Assembly: GCF_013337115.1 (NCBI RefSeq)
Contig: NZ_SGWE01000004.1
Location: 1,436,001-1,500,000, forward strand
From: Deinococcus sp. JMULE3
GTDB lineage: Bacteria > Deinococcota > Deinococci > Deinococcales > Deinococcaceae
Direction of reading: 5' to 3'
Length of the DNA: 64,000 bases
This document shows positions 20,555-33,350 of this stretch, one piece after another; positions within the stretch are counted from its first letter, which is position 1, and the number at the start of each line of letters is the position of its first letter. The notes beneath the pieces were generated by a model, which was not told the origin of the DNA, made no database searches, and saw only the letters and a program-made list of their open reading frames with translations. The translations under genes and the position numbers were made by a program.

Positions 20555-20620
20555 GTCGTGCTCATGAGCTTCTGAAGCCCTCCTGGGATGGGCGGCTGTC
20601 GGTGGACTCGCTGGCGTGGG

Positions 20621-21379
20621 TCATAGCTTCCTGAGTTCGGGGAAGAACTGGATGGCCTGATCGACGGAGTGGTAGCGCGGCGCGTGGTGAGGGCTCCACT
20701 CGACCACGCAGCCCTGTACGTTGTGCGCCCGGGCCTGCGAGAGGGCCAGCAGCACCTTCTGCATGTCTGCCGCGCCCGACAACTCCCGCTCCAGCCCGGC
20801 GCCCTTCAGGCGGTCGAAGCCGTACAGGAGGATCGTCACCACGTAGTAGCCGACGAGCTGCCGGTCACTCAGCGCCTGCCCGGGCTGGAACTCGACGGCG
20901 CGTGACTGCGCCTGCCAGCGCCCGAACGTTTCGCGGAGGGTGCCCTTGCGGGCCCGGATGTGGGCAGCGTCGCCGTACACCCACCACGCGCGGTTCTGGA
21001 GGAGGAGTGGAATGACTTCCGAGTTCAGGAGCTTCAGGGCGACGTGCCGGTGCGTGGTGCCGGTCGAAGCCTGACTGAAGGGGGGCGTGAAGTTCCCCTG
21101 CCAGGTGCGGGCCAGCCGCTCCCGGATGTCACCATCCGCCTGAAGCATGACCTCAACTTTCACGGCGTATCCCCTGAAAAAGTAGCTGTCGAGAATGACG
21201 TGCCAGACGAGTCCCCACAGTGGTGTCAGGATCACCAGGAAGACCAAGTAGAGCCAGGCGTCCTCCGTCAGGCGCGACCTGTTCAGGGTGTAGTAGAGGG
21301 CCGCGCCGACAGGGGGCGCCACCAGCAGGGCGGCCTGAATGAATCGCCGTGAGAAGTCCAGTGTCTGATTTGAAATCAC
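20621..21379 (-). CDS. Unknown membrane-anchored protein
   Basis: 252 residues. Two hydrophobic segments near the N-terminus (about 15-32 and 42-62) are followed by a roughly 185-residue soluble domain with several Trp/Tyr/Phe residues (YSVDQAIQFFPELRKL-type end). The hairpin-in-membrane topology would leave the soluble domain on the cytoplasmic side. I do not recognise a family. The GTG at 21379 has GGGGTGAGG before it. It follows paaD by 74 bases on the same strand with no clear terminator, so it may be a passenger of the paa transcript. Confidence 0.7.
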   Translation of the reverse strand: MISNQTLDFSRRFIQAALLVAPPVGAALYYTLNRSRLTEDAWLYLVFLVILTPLWGLVWHVILDSYFFRGYAVKVEVMLQADGDIRERLARTWQGNFTPPFSQASTGTTHRHVALKLLNSEVIPLLLQNRAWWVYGDAAHIRARKGTLRETFGRWQAQSRAVEFQPGQALSDRQLVGYYVVTILLYGFDRLKGAGLERELSGAADMQKVLLALSQARAHNVQGCVVEWSPHHAPRYHSVDQAIQFFPELRKL

Positions 21380-21453
21380 GCCTCACCCCAACCGAGTTCC
21401 AGAAGACGCGCGTCTGCGACGTCCACTCACCCTATCCGCATCGTCGGCGGAGT

Positions 21454-22771
<1,318 letters not shown>

Positions 22772-22775
<4 letters not shown>

Positions 22776-23362
22776 GCGCTGTCCTCGCTGGGGGCGCGGC
22801 CCGGCATCAGACCGGCGCGTTTCAGTTCGCCGACGTGACGGCCGATCACGCCGTAGTGCTGCTGCTGCTTGTACGTCTTGTCCTTCGCGGGCGCGAACCA
22901 GCTCTCGACGGTGCCGGGGTCCTCGTCGGTGCGGACAACGGCTGTTTCGGGGAACACCATCCAGGCGAGGACGTCGGGGTGCAGGCTCTGCGCCTGCCGC
23001 AGCGCGTCGCCAGGGCCACCGGCGGTCACGGTGCCGCTGAGATCCACGAACGTCATGCTGCGTTTGTTCGTGCGTTTCACGCCCACGTGGTACGTCCCAG
23101 CCTCGCCGGGCGAGTCCAGCAGCGCGGGGTTCGTGGTCAGTTCCTCGGGCGTGGCGGTCAGGATGTCGTCCTCACGCACGCACCACAGGCTCACGGCGGC
23201 CGGGCGGCGCACGAACACGTTCCGCGCCGTCACCAGCGCGTGCGGCGGGTCACCCGCGTGCACGCTCCCCACCGCCTGATGCGGGCGGTTAGGGGCGTCC
23301 TGCTTGAACACCTCCCAGCGCGGCCACTGCGTATCGGAGGAAGGGAAGTGAGGTTGAGTCAT
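22772..23362 (-). CDS. paaB: PaaB, long form with two PaaB-like halves
   Basis: 196 residues against about 95 in E. coli. The first half (about 13-75: [13 protein letters not shown], then [12 protein letters not shown] and SLWCV) and the second half (about 90-185: [10 protein letters not shown], then [11 protein letters not shown] and LAWMVFP) have the same order of elements, so the protein looks like a tandem PaaB duplication. PaaB bridges PaaAC complexes and does not catalyse. An AAAGGA ribosome site precedes the ATG. It is 27 bases downstream of paaA. Confidence 0.9.
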
Positions 23363-23389
23363 GGGTGATTCCTTTCTGGGCTGAGGGGT

Positions 23390-24364
23390 TCAGTCGGCCG
23401 CCACCGCGCGTTGCCGGTCGGTGTAGGCCTGGAGGGCGTCGCGGACCCAGGCGCCGTCGTCGTGGGCGTGCTGGCGGGCGCCGAGGCGTTCTTTATTGAG
23501 GCCCTGTTCGCCGCGGATGACGGCCCAGAATTCGTCCCAGTGGATGGGGCCGTGCCGCCAGTTGCCCTGGTCGTCCTGGTGGAGGTCCGGGTCGGGGATG
23601 GTCAGGCCCGCTTCCATGAGTTCGGGCACGTGTTCGTTGATGAATTCCTGGCGGACTTCGTCGTTGCTCTTGAGTTTGATGCCCCATTTCGAGAGGACGC
23701 CGCTGTTGGGGCTGTCGGCGTCGTGCGGGCCGAGCATCATCATGGCGGGCCACCACCAGCGGTTCAGGGCGTCCTGCGCCATGGCGCGCTGCTCGGGGGT
23801 GCCCTGGGCGTACGCGACGATCATTTCCTTGCCCTGCTTGTGGTGGAAGGTTTCTTCCGAGCAGATGCGGACCATGGCGCGGCTGTACGGGCCGTAGGAG
23901 CATCCGGCGAGCATAGTCTGGTTCTTGATAGCGGCGCCGTCCACGAGCCAGCCGATCATGCCGACGTCCGCCCAGGTGTGGGTGGGGTAGTTGAAGATGC
24001 TGCTGTATTTGGCCTTGCCGCTCAGGAGGGCCTGGAGCATGTCCTCGCGGGTGGCGCCCAGCGTTTCGGCGGCGTGGTAGAGGTACTGGCCGTGTCCGGC
24101 CTCGTCCTGCACCTTGGCCATGAGGATGGTCTTGCGTTTCAGGCTGGGGGCGCGGGTGATCCATTCGCCTTCGGGGAGCATGCCGACGACCTCGCTGTGG
24201 GCGTGCTGGCTGATCATGCGGATGAGCTGGCGGCGGTACTCGGCGGGCATCCAGTCGCCAGCCTCAATCTTCTCGCCGCGAGCAATGCGGGCCTCGAAGT
24301 GGGCGTGCTGCTCGGGCGTTTCGCCTGGGGTGATGCCGGTCTGGGCGGGGGTGGGTTGGGTCAT
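23390..24364 (-). CDS. paaA: Phenylacetyl-CoA epoxidase catalytic subunit PaaA
   Basis: 324 residues. Ferritin-like fold with diiron ligands in [15 protein letters not shown] (about 85-99) and [16 protein letters not shown] (about 165-180). With PaaC, and an electron-transfer partner PaaE not found in this window, it inserts oxygen into the ring of phenylacetyl-CoA. GGAGG lies 8 bases before the ATG. First gene of paaABCD, behind a palindromic operator 36 bases upstream, and only 48 bases after thiD on the same strand. Confidence 0.96.
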   Translation of the reverse strand: MTQPTPAQTGITPGETPEQHAHFEARIARGEKIEAGDWMPAEYRRQLIRMISQHAHSEVVGMLPEGEWITRAPSLKRKTILMAKVQDEAGHGQYLYHAAETLGATREDMLQALLSGKAKYSSIFNYPTHTWADVGMIGWLVDGAAIKNQTMLAGCSYGPYSRAMVRICSEETFHHKQGKEMIVAYAQGTPEQRAMAQDALNRWWWPAMMMLGPHDADSPNSGVLSKWGIKLKSNDEVRQEFINEHVPELMEAGLTIPDPDLHQDDQGNWRHGPIHWDEFWAVIRGEQGLNKERLGARQHAHDDGAWVRDALQAYTDRQRAVAAD

Positions 24365-24395
24365 GGGGGCAACCTCCTGATTGGAACTTGCCCCC

Positions 24396-24401
24396 AGTGT
24401 A
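24396..24401 (-). promoter_or_regulatory. -10 box (TACACT) of the paa promoter
   Basis: It directly adjoins the operator palindrome, which fills the spacer toward the -35. The leader is about 25 bases and holds the paaA ribosome site. Confidence 0.55.
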
Positions 24402-24418
24402 CCTAACGAGCGTTAGGT
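24401..24418. promoter_or_regulatory. PaaR-type operator palindrome upstream of paaA
   Basis: ACCTAACGAGCGTTAGGT is a perfect 8+8 inverted repeat with a 2-base centre. It matches the CNAACGNNCGTTNG consensus known for the TetR-family repressor PaaR of Thermus thermophilus. It overlaps the thiD stop codon (24413-24415) and the paa -10 box. No tetR gene is in the window, so the repressor must be encoded elsewhere. Confidence 0.75.
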
Positions 24419-25182
24419 TGGATGTGGGGTGGGTTGCACCTGCTCCCCCGCCGCCCGGTGCCCCAGCGGCCCGTGCCCCGCGCCCAGGCCCGGCGCGGCG
24501 CGGATCGCGCCCTGCAGGTACGCGTGCGCGGCCCGCACCGCGTCTGGCAGGGCCAGACCGCGCGCGAGGTTCGCGGTGATCGCCGCCGACAGCGTGCAGC
24601 CCGTGCCGTGCGTGTGCCGCGTATGCTGCCGCGCCGCGCTGAGCATGAGGTGGTGCCCGTGGGCGCGCAGCTCGTCGGTGACGGTCTCACCGGGCGCGTG
24701 CCCGCCCTTCAGGAGCAGCGGCGTGGTGTCCGGCACGCCCGCCGCGCGCAGGGCCGCCCACTCGGGGACGTTCGGGGTGACCAGCGTCGCCAGGGGCAGC
24801 AGCTCATCCCGCAGCGCGTGCAGGGCGCCGTCGTCCAGCAGGGCGTCCCCGCTCTTGGCGAGCATGACCGGATCGACGACCAGCAGCAGATGTCGGCCCC
24901 GCAGGGCGTCGGCCACCGCGCGCACCAGCCCCGCGTTACCCAGCGCACCCGTCTTCACCGCCGCGACCGGGAAGTCGTCCAGCACGGCGCGCAGCTGCGC
25001 GGCCACCAGCCCTGGCGGCAGCGGGTGCGTGGCCTGCACGCCCCGGGTGTTCTGCGCGGTGATCAGCGTCAGGACGCTCGTGCCGTACACGCCGTGCGCC
25101 TCGAAGGTCTTCAGGTCCGCCTGGATGCCCGCCCCCCGCCGGAATCCGACCCGGCGATGGTCAGCGCAACGGGCACCGTCAT
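24413..25182 (-). pseudogene. thiD: Hydroxymethylpyrimidine (phosphate) kinase ThiD, frameshifted at a G6 tract
   Basis: Read from the ATG at 25182 (overlapping the thiO stop, ATGA), the protein starts [17 protein letters not shown] as every ThiD does, then loses frame at six G (minus strand; C at 25132-25137). The rest, beginning [22 protein letters not shown], continues one base off to the stop at 24413, with the [15 protein letters not shown] and [10 protein letters not shown] motifs intact. A seventh G would restore a normal protein of about 256 residues. ThiD phosphorylates HMP-P to HMP-PP for thiamine. Last gene of the thi operon. It is either an assembly error or a real single-base loss. 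Confidence 0.88.
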
Positions 25183-26087
25183 GCACTTACCCCCTGTTCC
25201 ACCAGCGCCAGGACGCGCGCCGCCGTGACCGGGGCGAGCAGCGACCCGTGCCGCCCATGTCCCGTCGCGACCAGCACACCGGGCAGGGTCGGGTGCGGCC
25301 CGACCAGCGGCAGACCGTCCGGCGTGACCGGGCGCAGGCCCACGAGGAACGAGGCGACCTCTGCGACGTCCGCCCCCGGCACGAGCGTCCGGGCCGCGCC
25401 GCGCAACCAGCGGGCCGCGTGGGCGTCGGGTGTGGTGGCCCAGCTGCGGCGAGCTGTCGCGCCGACGTACAGGCCGTCCGGGCGGGACAGCGCGTAGCGG
25501 GAGAACCCCCGCGCGGGCGGCCCGTAGCGCGCCCCCACCTCCGGCGCGCCGCGCAGCAGCAGCGCCTGCCCCTGCTGCGCCGTGACCGGCACACCGAACG
25601 CGCCGCTCCACGCGCCCGCCGCGACGATCACCTGCCCGGCGAACCAGTCGCCCGCGTCCGTCCGCACCCGCACCCCACCCACCGACGGGATGAGGGACTG
25701 GACGTGCGCGGCCACCACCTCGGCCCCCTGCCGGGCCGCGCGGACCACCGAGGGCGGGTGCAGGCTCCCCTCGCCCGGCGTGCAGGCCACCCCGCCGCCC
25801 GGCTGCACGCGGGTCACGTCGGGCCGCAGATGAACGGGCACGCCCGAGCGTTCCAGCGCCGCCGCCAGCGCGGGCCAGCGCCGCAATCCCTCCAGCGCGT
25901 CCGCGTGCAGGGGCGTGCCGCGCAGCCGCTCGCCGTCCGGGGTGAGCAGGCCCGCCGCCGCCCGCCACGCCGCGCCCGGCCGGTCTGCGTCCAGCACCAG
26001 CACATCCGCACCCGCCCGGCGCAGCGTGAACCCCACCAGTGACCCGATCAGGCCGCCGCCCACCACAATCACCTCCCGCGACCTCAT
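25179..26087 (-). CDS. thiO: Glycine oxidase ThiO (FAD-dependent amine oxidase)
   Basis: 302 residues. FAD-binding VVGGGLIGS (about 7-15), a DAD acidic strand end near 35, and the C-terminal FAD signature [14 protein letters not shown] followed by [11 protein letters not shown]. It oxidises glycine to iminoglyoxylate for thiazole synthesis by ThiG. The ATG at 26087 is used. Upstream codons come from R1 repeat copy 3, which fills the whole gap to thiG and leaves no classical ribosome site (only a GGA about 8 bases upstream). The stop overlaps the thiD start. Confidence 0.9.
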   Translation of the reverse strand: MRSREVIVVGGGLIGSLVGFTLRRAGADVLVLDADRPGAAWRAAAGLLTPDGERLRGTPLHADALEGLRRWPALAAALERSGVPVHLRPDVTRVQPGGGVACTPGEGSLHPPSVVRAARQGAEVVAAHVQSLIPSVGGVRVRTDAGDWFAGQVIVAAGAWSGAFGVPVTAQQGQALLLRGAPEVGARYGPPARGFSRYALSRPDGLYVGATARRSWATTPDAHAARWLRGAARTLVPGADVAEVASFLVGLRPVTPDGLPLVGPHPTLPGVLVATGHGRHGSLLAPVTAARVLALVEQGVSA

Positions 26088-26088
26088 G

Positions 26089-26217
26089 CGGATTCCGTCT
26101 GTTCCGTCGGCAACCCGGAACACCACCGGGTCGCCAACTTCACGCCCTGAATCCGCTCTACTCCTCCTCGCATCCGCTCGGATTGACGCGGTTCTGCGAA
26201 CCTTTCAACCGGAGTCA
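26089..26217 (+). repeat. R1 repeat, copy 3, between thiG and thiO
   Basis: It fills the thiG-thiO gap exactly. The first hairpin has changed in both arms (ACCCGG/CCGGGT in place of ATCCGG/CCGGAT). The second has lost its left arm but gained GGTTC/GAACC. Relative to the operon the element is read as its complement. Confidence 0.75.
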
Positions 26218-26220
26218 GCC

Positions 26221-27036
26221 TCACACGGGCACTTCCGGGTCAGGCAGGCGCACTACCCCACCCAGCGGGCTGCTGGAGCTGGCGTGCGTGCGTTCGGGCA
26301 TCCGTCCGGCCAGGAACGCCGCGCGGCCCGCCTGCACGCCCAGCGCGAAGGCGTGGGCCATGCCGACCGGGTCGCGCGCCTCGGCGATCGCGGTGTTCAC
26401 CAGCACGGCGTCCGCGCCGAGTTCCAGCGCCTGCGCCGCGTCACTCGGGACGCCCAGGCCCGCGTCCACGACGATCGGCACGCGGGCGCCGTCCAGCACG
26501 GTCCGCAGCAGCTCGGGGCTGCGCAGGCCCCGGCCGGAGCCGATGGGGCTCGCCAGGGGCATCACGGCGGCGCACCCGGCGTCCTCCAGCGCGCGGGCCA
26601 GCACCGCGTCCGCCTGCACGTACGGCAGCACCGTGAACCCGTCGGCGGCCAATCCTTCGGCGGCGCGGAGCGTGCCCACAGGGTCGGGCAGGAGGTAGCG
26701 GGCGTCGGGGATGACCTCCAGCTTGATCCAGTTCACGCCGGTCGCCACGCGCGCCAGCCGCGCCACGCGCAGGGCCTCCTCGGCGGTGCGGCACCCGGCG
26801 GTGTTCGGCAGGAGTTGCAGCGCGTCCCAGTCCAGGGCGTCCAGTAAACCGTCATGTCCGGGCGCCCGCAGTTCGACGCGGCGGATGGCGACCGTCACGA
26901 TCTGCGACCCGCTCGCGGCGAGCGCCTCGCGCATCACGCCGAAATCCGTGAACTTGCCCGTGCCCGTCATCAGGCGCGAGGTGAAGGTCTTCCCGCCGAG
27001 GGTGAAGGGGTCGGGTGTGTGCGGATTCTGCTGCAT
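26221..27036 (-). CDS. thiG: Thiazole synthase ThiG
   Basis: 271 residues, TIM barrel. Makes the thiazole phosphate ring from deoxyxylulose-5-phosphate, iminoglyoxylate and ThiS-thiocarboxylate. Signatures: [10 protein letters not shown] (about 19-28), [11 protein letters not shown] (about 80-90), [10 protein letters not shown] (Schiff-base lysine, about 108-117), PIGSGRGL and VDAGLG with [15 protein letters not shown] (about 205-220). GGAGG lies 6 bases before the ATG. The last 15 or so residues (SSSSPLGG...) are a less conserved tail. Confidence 0.95.
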   Translation of the reverse strand: MQQNPHTPDPFTLGGKTFTSRLMTGTGKFTDFGVMREALAASGSQIVTVAIRRVELRAPGHDGLLDALDWDALQLLPNTAGCRTAEEALRVARLARVATGVNWIKLEVIPDARYLLPDPVGTLRAAEGLAADGFTVLPYVQADAVLARALEDAGCAAVMPLASPIGSGRGLRSPELLRTVLDGARVPIVVDAGLGVPSDAAQALELGADAVLVNTAIAEARDPVGMAHAFALGVQAGRAAFLAGRMPERTHASSSSPLGGVVRLPDPEVPV

Positions 27037-27150
27037 TACGAACCTCCGGTGAGTGGACGCGCAGGTTCTCCATTCCGCAGAACCCGCCCCTGTTCCTGCT
27101 CGCTCCGCTCGGGGGCAGAGGGCCTGACGGCCCACGCTGCCCCGGAACTC

Positions 27151-27359
27151 TCAGCCCCCCCCGATAATTCGGACGATCTCGATGACATCTCCGGCCTCCA
27201 GGGTGCGTTCCGGCACGCGGGCGCCGGGGTAGAAGTCGTCGTTCACGGCGACCGCCACGCGCGCCGGGTCGATGTTCAGGTCGCGCAGCAGGGCGGGCAG
27301 GGTCAGGCCGGGCGTGAGGGGCCGCGCCTCGCCGTTCACGGTCAGGATGGCGGGGCGGG

Positions 27360-27363
<4 letters not shown>
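27151..27363 (-). CDS. thiS: Sulfur carrier protein ThiS
   Basis: 70 residues with a ubiquitin-like fold, ending in IIGGG. The C-terminal glycine is thiocarboxylated and delivers sulfur to ThiG. NGEARPL and [12 protein letters not shown] are typical. It starts at a GTG whose last two bases belong to the thiE stop (GTGA overlap). The 114 bases to thiG hold a small GGGCC/GGCCC hairpin and the thiG ribosome site. Confidence 0.92.
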
Positions 27364-29959
<2,596 letters not shown>

Positions 29960-29981
29960 TCAGGTCAGTGGCTTGCCAATA

Positions 29982-30015
29982 GAAAAACGCCCCCCTCACG
30001 CGTCGGAGGGGGGCG
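29982..30015 (-). terminator. Riboswitch-controlled intrinsic terminator before thiC
   Basis: Minus-strand hairpin GCCCCCCTC/GAGGGGGGC followed by GTTTTT, lying between the TPP aptamer and thiC with 120 bases to the ATG. A smaller CGAAAC/GTTTCG stem (30014-30035) touches its base and could take part in switching. Its position makes it the expression platform: bound TPP should favour termination. Confidence 0.85.
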
Positions 30016-30041
30016 AAACACGCAAAGACGTTTCGGCACCC

Positions 30042-30139
30042 GTCACGCTCCCTCCGCTGGTATGAACCAGATCAGGTTCCTAGGGTTGAACACGGTGTTC
30101 TCTCAGCCGACGCTCTTGACGGTCGGCACCCCTGGTGAC
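30042..30139 (-). ncRNA. TPP riboswitch (THI element)
   Basis: Minus strand carries the full consensus: GGGGTGCC, GGCTGAGA, ACCC, then AACCTGATCTGGTTCATACCAG and GCGGAGGGA, closed by a P1 stem GTCAC/GTGAC (30135-30139 with 30042-30046). It senses thiamine pyrophosphate and controls thiCESGOD through the terminator at 29982-30015. Confidence 0.96.
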
Positions 30140-30148
30140 TGTGCGGCG

Positions 30149-30154
30149 AGTGTA
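30149..30154 (-). promoter_or_regulatory. -10 box (TACACT) of the thi operon
   Basis: Extended form TGTACACT. Transcription would start near 30142, right at the first stem of the riboswitch. Confidence 0.65.
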
Positions 30155-30281
30155 CACCGCACGCGCCCCGCACGAAAGCAAGACTGGTCTTCCCCGTCCA
30201 GACGGGCGAAGATGAAGGCCAGCGGCCCATACGTCCGGACAGGAGCGGCGACCACCCCGACAACGATCAGGAGTACCGAAG

Positions 30282-30923
30282 ATGTCAGAGACACAGACGT
30301 TCAAACTCCCATACGGCGAGACCGTGTTGATGTTCGATGCTCAATCGCCGCTAGGAAATCAGGCTCCTGAACTGCTCGGCAATCTCCTGGATGAATTTAT
30401 TCTGGATGGCGTTTTCAGCAAGGACGTCATCCTTGATTGGCTGCCACTGAGAATGATCAGGGCGGGTCGCAATATCTTCCTTCAGGAACCATGTGACCAC
30501 AATTTTCAATGGCGGAACGACATCACTCAGACGCTCGGAGATTATCTCGGAAGGCGCAAGATTCACAGCAAGGTCAGTCAACCCATTGTGTCTTTTTCGT
30601 ACCGAGATTCCTTGTCCCTCCGCCGTGATCTCAATCTGGACAGCGTCATAGTCTTCCATAGGGACGTCAAACTCGGGGGGAGCCACCACGGGTGGAGTGT
30701 CGTGTCAATTGAGGACTGGAACGACGAGGTGGCGTATACCAAACTCACATCCGCCGATTTTCATACGACGACTGTTTTTGAAGGTCTCAACTCGATAGAT
30801 AGGCGGCTCGCCCAGGTTCTCTCACTCCCCGACTTTTCCGCTTTTGCTTTTAGGAAGGGGCGGAACGAGATCATGATGATCGGTACGGGAGATCAGGAGA
30901 ACTGCTTCATTCCTCTGAGCTGA
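30282..30923 (+). CDS. Orphan protein of unknown function in a low-GC island
   Basis: 213 residues, no signal peptide or membrane segment, acidic/aromatic mixed composition. I do not recognise a family. Codons use many A/T third positions (AAT, CAA, TTT, ATT), unlike the roughly 70% GC neighbours, which suggests recent acquisition. CAGGAG lies 8 bases before the ATG, supporting this frame. A 112-codon frame on the other strand (30351-30689) also looks protein-like but begins at a GTG without a ribosome site. It sits alone between the thi promoter and a secreted-protein gene. An immunity-type or phage-derived role is possible but unsupported. Confidence 0.6.
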   Translation: MSETQTFKLPYGETVLMFDAQSPLGNQAPELLGNLLDEFILDGVFSKDVILDWLPLRMIRAGRNIFLQEPCDHNFQWRNDITQTLGDYLGRRKIHSKVSQPIVSFSYRDSLSLRRDLNLDSVIVFHRDVKLGGSHHGWSVVSIEDWNDEVAYTKLTSADFHTTTVFEGLNSIDRRLAQVLSLPDFSAFAFRKGRNEIMMIGTGDQENCFIPLS

Positions 30924-30957
30924 CTGTTCTGTTGCTCTTCGCATTCCGGAGGTTTCC

Positions 30958-32469
30958 ATGAACCGTGCCCTGCTCCTGCTGCTGCCCGCCCTGCTCCTGA
31001 CTGCGCCCGCCCGCGCGCAGGCTGCCCCGCCCACGAAGACGACCCTGGCGACCTGCGGGGCGTACACCGTGAAGACCGTCGAGAACGGTTTCGACGATCC
31101 GGAAGACCGCGTGACGCTGTCGCGGGCGGGCGTGACGTACGCGACCGTCACGGACACGATGGTCAGCGTGGACTGGTGCCGGGACGTGACGGGAGATGGC
31201 GTGCCGGAGGTGCTGCTGGCGGGTTTCTCGGGCGGCGCGCACTGCTGTTTCACTCATCACCTGTACTCGCTGACCAGCCCGCCCCGCAAGCTCCTGACGG
31301 CGTTCAGCGCGCACAGTGATTCGCTGGACGCGCGGCAGCTGGATGGTCGGGGGCCGCTGGAGTTGATCGGGTCGGACTGGCGCTTCGCGTACGGGTATGG
31401 CCTGAGTTTCGCGGAGAGTGCGCCGCTGCCGGTGGTGTACTCGCTGCTGCCCACGCCGGGCGGGGTGCGGTTCGTGGAGAACACGCGGGCGTTCCCGGCG
31501 TTCATGGAGTCGTACTCGCTGACGCGGCCCGGCGATCAGCTGTTCGGTGGTGGGGTGCTGGCCGAGTACGCCACGCGCCTCATCACGCGCGGCGGGGCGG
31601 CGGCGGACGCGTGGGCGCAGGGCCTGCAGCCCCCCTACCGCGACTGGCTGGCGAACTACGGGCCGGATATCCAGCAGGACGTGTCGGATTTCGGGCTGTG
31701 GGACTGGCCCACGCGGGCCGGGGTGAACCCGGACGCGCAGCGGGGCGGGATCGGCGGGGCGTTCCTCGCGCCGGGTGTGCGGTCGTACCTGGGGCAGGTG
31801 ATCGGCCGGGACGCGGCGACGCTGCGCCTGTACCGCGTGCAGGGGTCGGAGGTGGTGGCGGGTCCCGCACTGCTGTCGGTACCGGTAACCCGTGACCGGT
31901 ACGGTGAGCCGGTCGTGCCGGTGTGGCCGTCCACGACGGTGCGCCGCGCGTCGGGTCGGGACGACGCGCTGCTGCGGGACGCGCGCAGCGGCAGCGTGCG
32001 GTACCTGCCGGTGCGCCTGTCGGCGGGCGGCATGACGGAGCTGAAGGACGACGCGCTGGGCGTCACGGCGGGGCTGCTGGGCGACCTGAGTGGCGTGGCG
32101 GGGCACGTGGCGGCGCAGTTCCGGGACGTGAAGCGCACGCCCGAGCAGCAGGCCGAGGTGCGGCGGCGCGTGCAGGCGGCCGTGACCCGCGCGCAGCCGT
32201 GGCTGGAAAGCTGGAAGAGCCAGGAGGCGTTCGCGCTGGAGCGGCTGGGGAACTTCACGTTCAGCTCCGTGCGGCTGCTGACAGACACGCCCACGCGGGC
32301 GCAGGCGGTCATGACGACCACGGTGGGTTTCACGGACGCGAAGACGGACAGCGAGTACGTGAACGGCGAGCGTTTCACAATGATCGTGAACCTCGCGCGC
32401 GGCGCGCAGGGCTGGGCGGTCACGGACTGGACGCTGATGCCGCGCACGGGTGAACTGAACGAGGAGTGA
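30958..32469 (+). CDS. Secreted protein with an FG-GAP-like acidic loop
   Basis: 503 residues. A Sec signal peptide (LLLLLPALLLTAPARAQA, cleavage near residue 22) is followed by a domain with VDWCRDVTGDGVPEVLLAGFSGGAHCC (about 65-95). The DxTGDGxPE loop resembles calcium-binding FG-GAP/integrin repeats, and the nearby cysteines could form disulfides in the envelope. The rest, including a helical segment near 385-420 and a beta C-terminus, is unrecognised. GGAGG lies 6 bases before the ATG. Monocistronic and ended by a strong hairpin. Confidence 0.75.
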   Translation: MNRALLLLLPALLLTAPARAQAAPPTKTTLATCGAYTVKTVENGFDDPEDRVTLSRAGVTYATVTDTMVSVDWCRDVTGDGVPEVLLAGFSGGAHCCFTHHLYSLTSPPRKLLTAFSAHSDSLDARQLDGRGPLELIGSDWRFAYGYGLSFAESAPLPVVYSLLPTPGGVRFVENTRAFPAFMESYSLTRPGDQLFGGGVLAEYATRLITRGGAAADAWAQGLQPPYRDWLANYGPDIQQDVSDFGLWDWPTRAGVNPDAQRGGIGGAFLAPGVRSYLGQVIGRDAATLRLYRVQGSEVVAGPALLSVPVTRDRYGEPVVPVWPSTTVRRASGRDDALLRDARSGSVRYLPVRLSAGGMTELKDDALGVTAGLLGDLSGVAGHVAAQFRDVKRTPEQQAEVRRRVQAAVTRAQPWLESWKSQEAFALERLGNFTFSSVRLLTDTPTRAQAVMTTTVGFTDAKTDSEYVNGERFTMIVNLARGAQGWAVTDWTLMPRTGELNEE

Positions 32470-32471
32470 AC

Positions 32472-32512
32472 GCAGCGCGCCGCCCAGTTTCACGTTCCGG
32501 GCGGCGCGCTGC
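32472..32512. terminator. Hairpin between convergent genes
   Basis: 14-bp perfect arms GCAGCGCGCCGCCC/GGGCGGCGCGCTGC. It lies 2 bases after the secreted-protein stop and 12 before the iclR stop, so it can serve both strands. Confidence 0.75.
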
Positions 32513-32524
32513 GTTGGGGGTGGG

Positions 32525-33250
32525 TTACGGGAGGGCTTCGGCCTCGCGGACGATCTGCACGACGCGTTCGCGGATGTGGCGTTCCTCGCGCAGGTAGCGC
32601 TGGGCGCTCATCTGCACGCCGATGGCGGCCACCACCGTGTCGGTGTCGCCGTGCGCGGTGTGCAGCGCGTGGTAGGGGACGCCCAGGGTGCACTGGCCGG
32701 GGACCCATTCCTCGATGGAGTACGCGTACCCGAGGCGTTTGACCTTGGCGACTTCGGTGCGCCACTCGTCCAGGCTGGTGATGGAGCTGGGCGTGCACGC
32801 GGCGAAGGTGCGGGGGGTGATGTCGGCGTGCGCGTAGAGGATCTTGCCGCTGGCGGTCGCGGTGGCCGGCAGGTAGATGTCCAGCGGCAGGTCGATGTCG
32901 GCGTCCGGGTGGCGTTCGCGGATCGCGGCGACGACCTCCTCGCCTTCCAGGATGCACAGGAACGCCACGGCGCGGACTTCCAGCGCGAGGCGGGTGATCA
33001 GCGCGCGGGCTTCCTGGAACCAGGGCAGCGAGGAGGTCAGTTGCGCGCCCATCTCGGCGATGTGCCAGGAGAGGCGGTACTTGCCGGCGGGGGTGCGGCG
33101 CAGGAATCCGGCCTCGGTCAGTCCGGCGAGGTACGCGTGGGCGGTGGCGCGGGGGACGCCCAGGTGCGCGGCGAGGGCGCGCACGCCCCATTCGGGTTGT
33201 TCGGCGCTGAATGCACCCAGGATGTTCGCCGCCTTCTGAAGAGAGAGCAC
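32525..33250 (-). CDS. IclR-family transcriptional regulator
   Basis: 241 residues. An N-terminal winged helix (about 1-60: SLQKAANILGAF, then RALAAHLGVPRATAHAYLAGL) and a C-terminal GAF-like effector domain with LPATATASGKILYAH and IEEWVPGQCTLGVPY (about 190-205). IclR proteins sense small organic acids. The target is unknown; the divergent cytochrome c gene 100 bases away is the nearest candidate. The GTG start follows a TAAGCT box by 6 bases. Confidence 0.9.
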   Translation of the reverse strand: MLSLQKAANILGAFSAEQPEWGVRALAAHLGVPRATAHAYLAGLTEAGFLRRTPAGKYRLSWHIAEMGAQLTSSLPWFQEARALITRLALEVRAVAFLCILEGEEVVAAIRERHPDADIDLPLDIYLPATATASGKILYAHADITPRTFAACTPSSITSLDEWRTEVAKVKRLGYAYSIEEWVPGQCTLGVPYHALHTAHGDTDTVVAAIGVQMSAQRYLREERHIRERVVQIVREAEALP

Positions 33251-33256
33251 GCGTCC

Positions 33257-33262
33257 AGCTTA
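33257..33262 (-). promoter_or_regulatory. -10 box (TAAGCT) of iclR
   Basis: Six bases before the GTG at 33250. It decides a GTG start. Confidence 0.55.
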
Positions 33263-33337
33263 CAGGGACAAGCCAGGATTGTATACATCTTTTCCGGCCA
33301 GTGTACCCGGTTCATCCACCCCGCACCCCACCCCCGC

Positions 33338-33343
33338 TAGAGT
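33338..33343 (+). promoter_or_regulatory. -10 box (TAGAGT) of the cytochrome c gene
   Basis: Seven bases before the GTG at 33351, with no ribosome site. Confidence 0.6.
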
Positions 33344-33350
33344 GCCCGGC

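Noticed and set aside
30351..30689. 112-codon minus-strand frame inside the orphan gene
   Set aside because: It looks protein-like but begins at a GTG with no ribosome site or -10 box, while the plus frame is twice as long and has a Shine-Dalgarno sequence. It is mentioned in the findings as an alternative.
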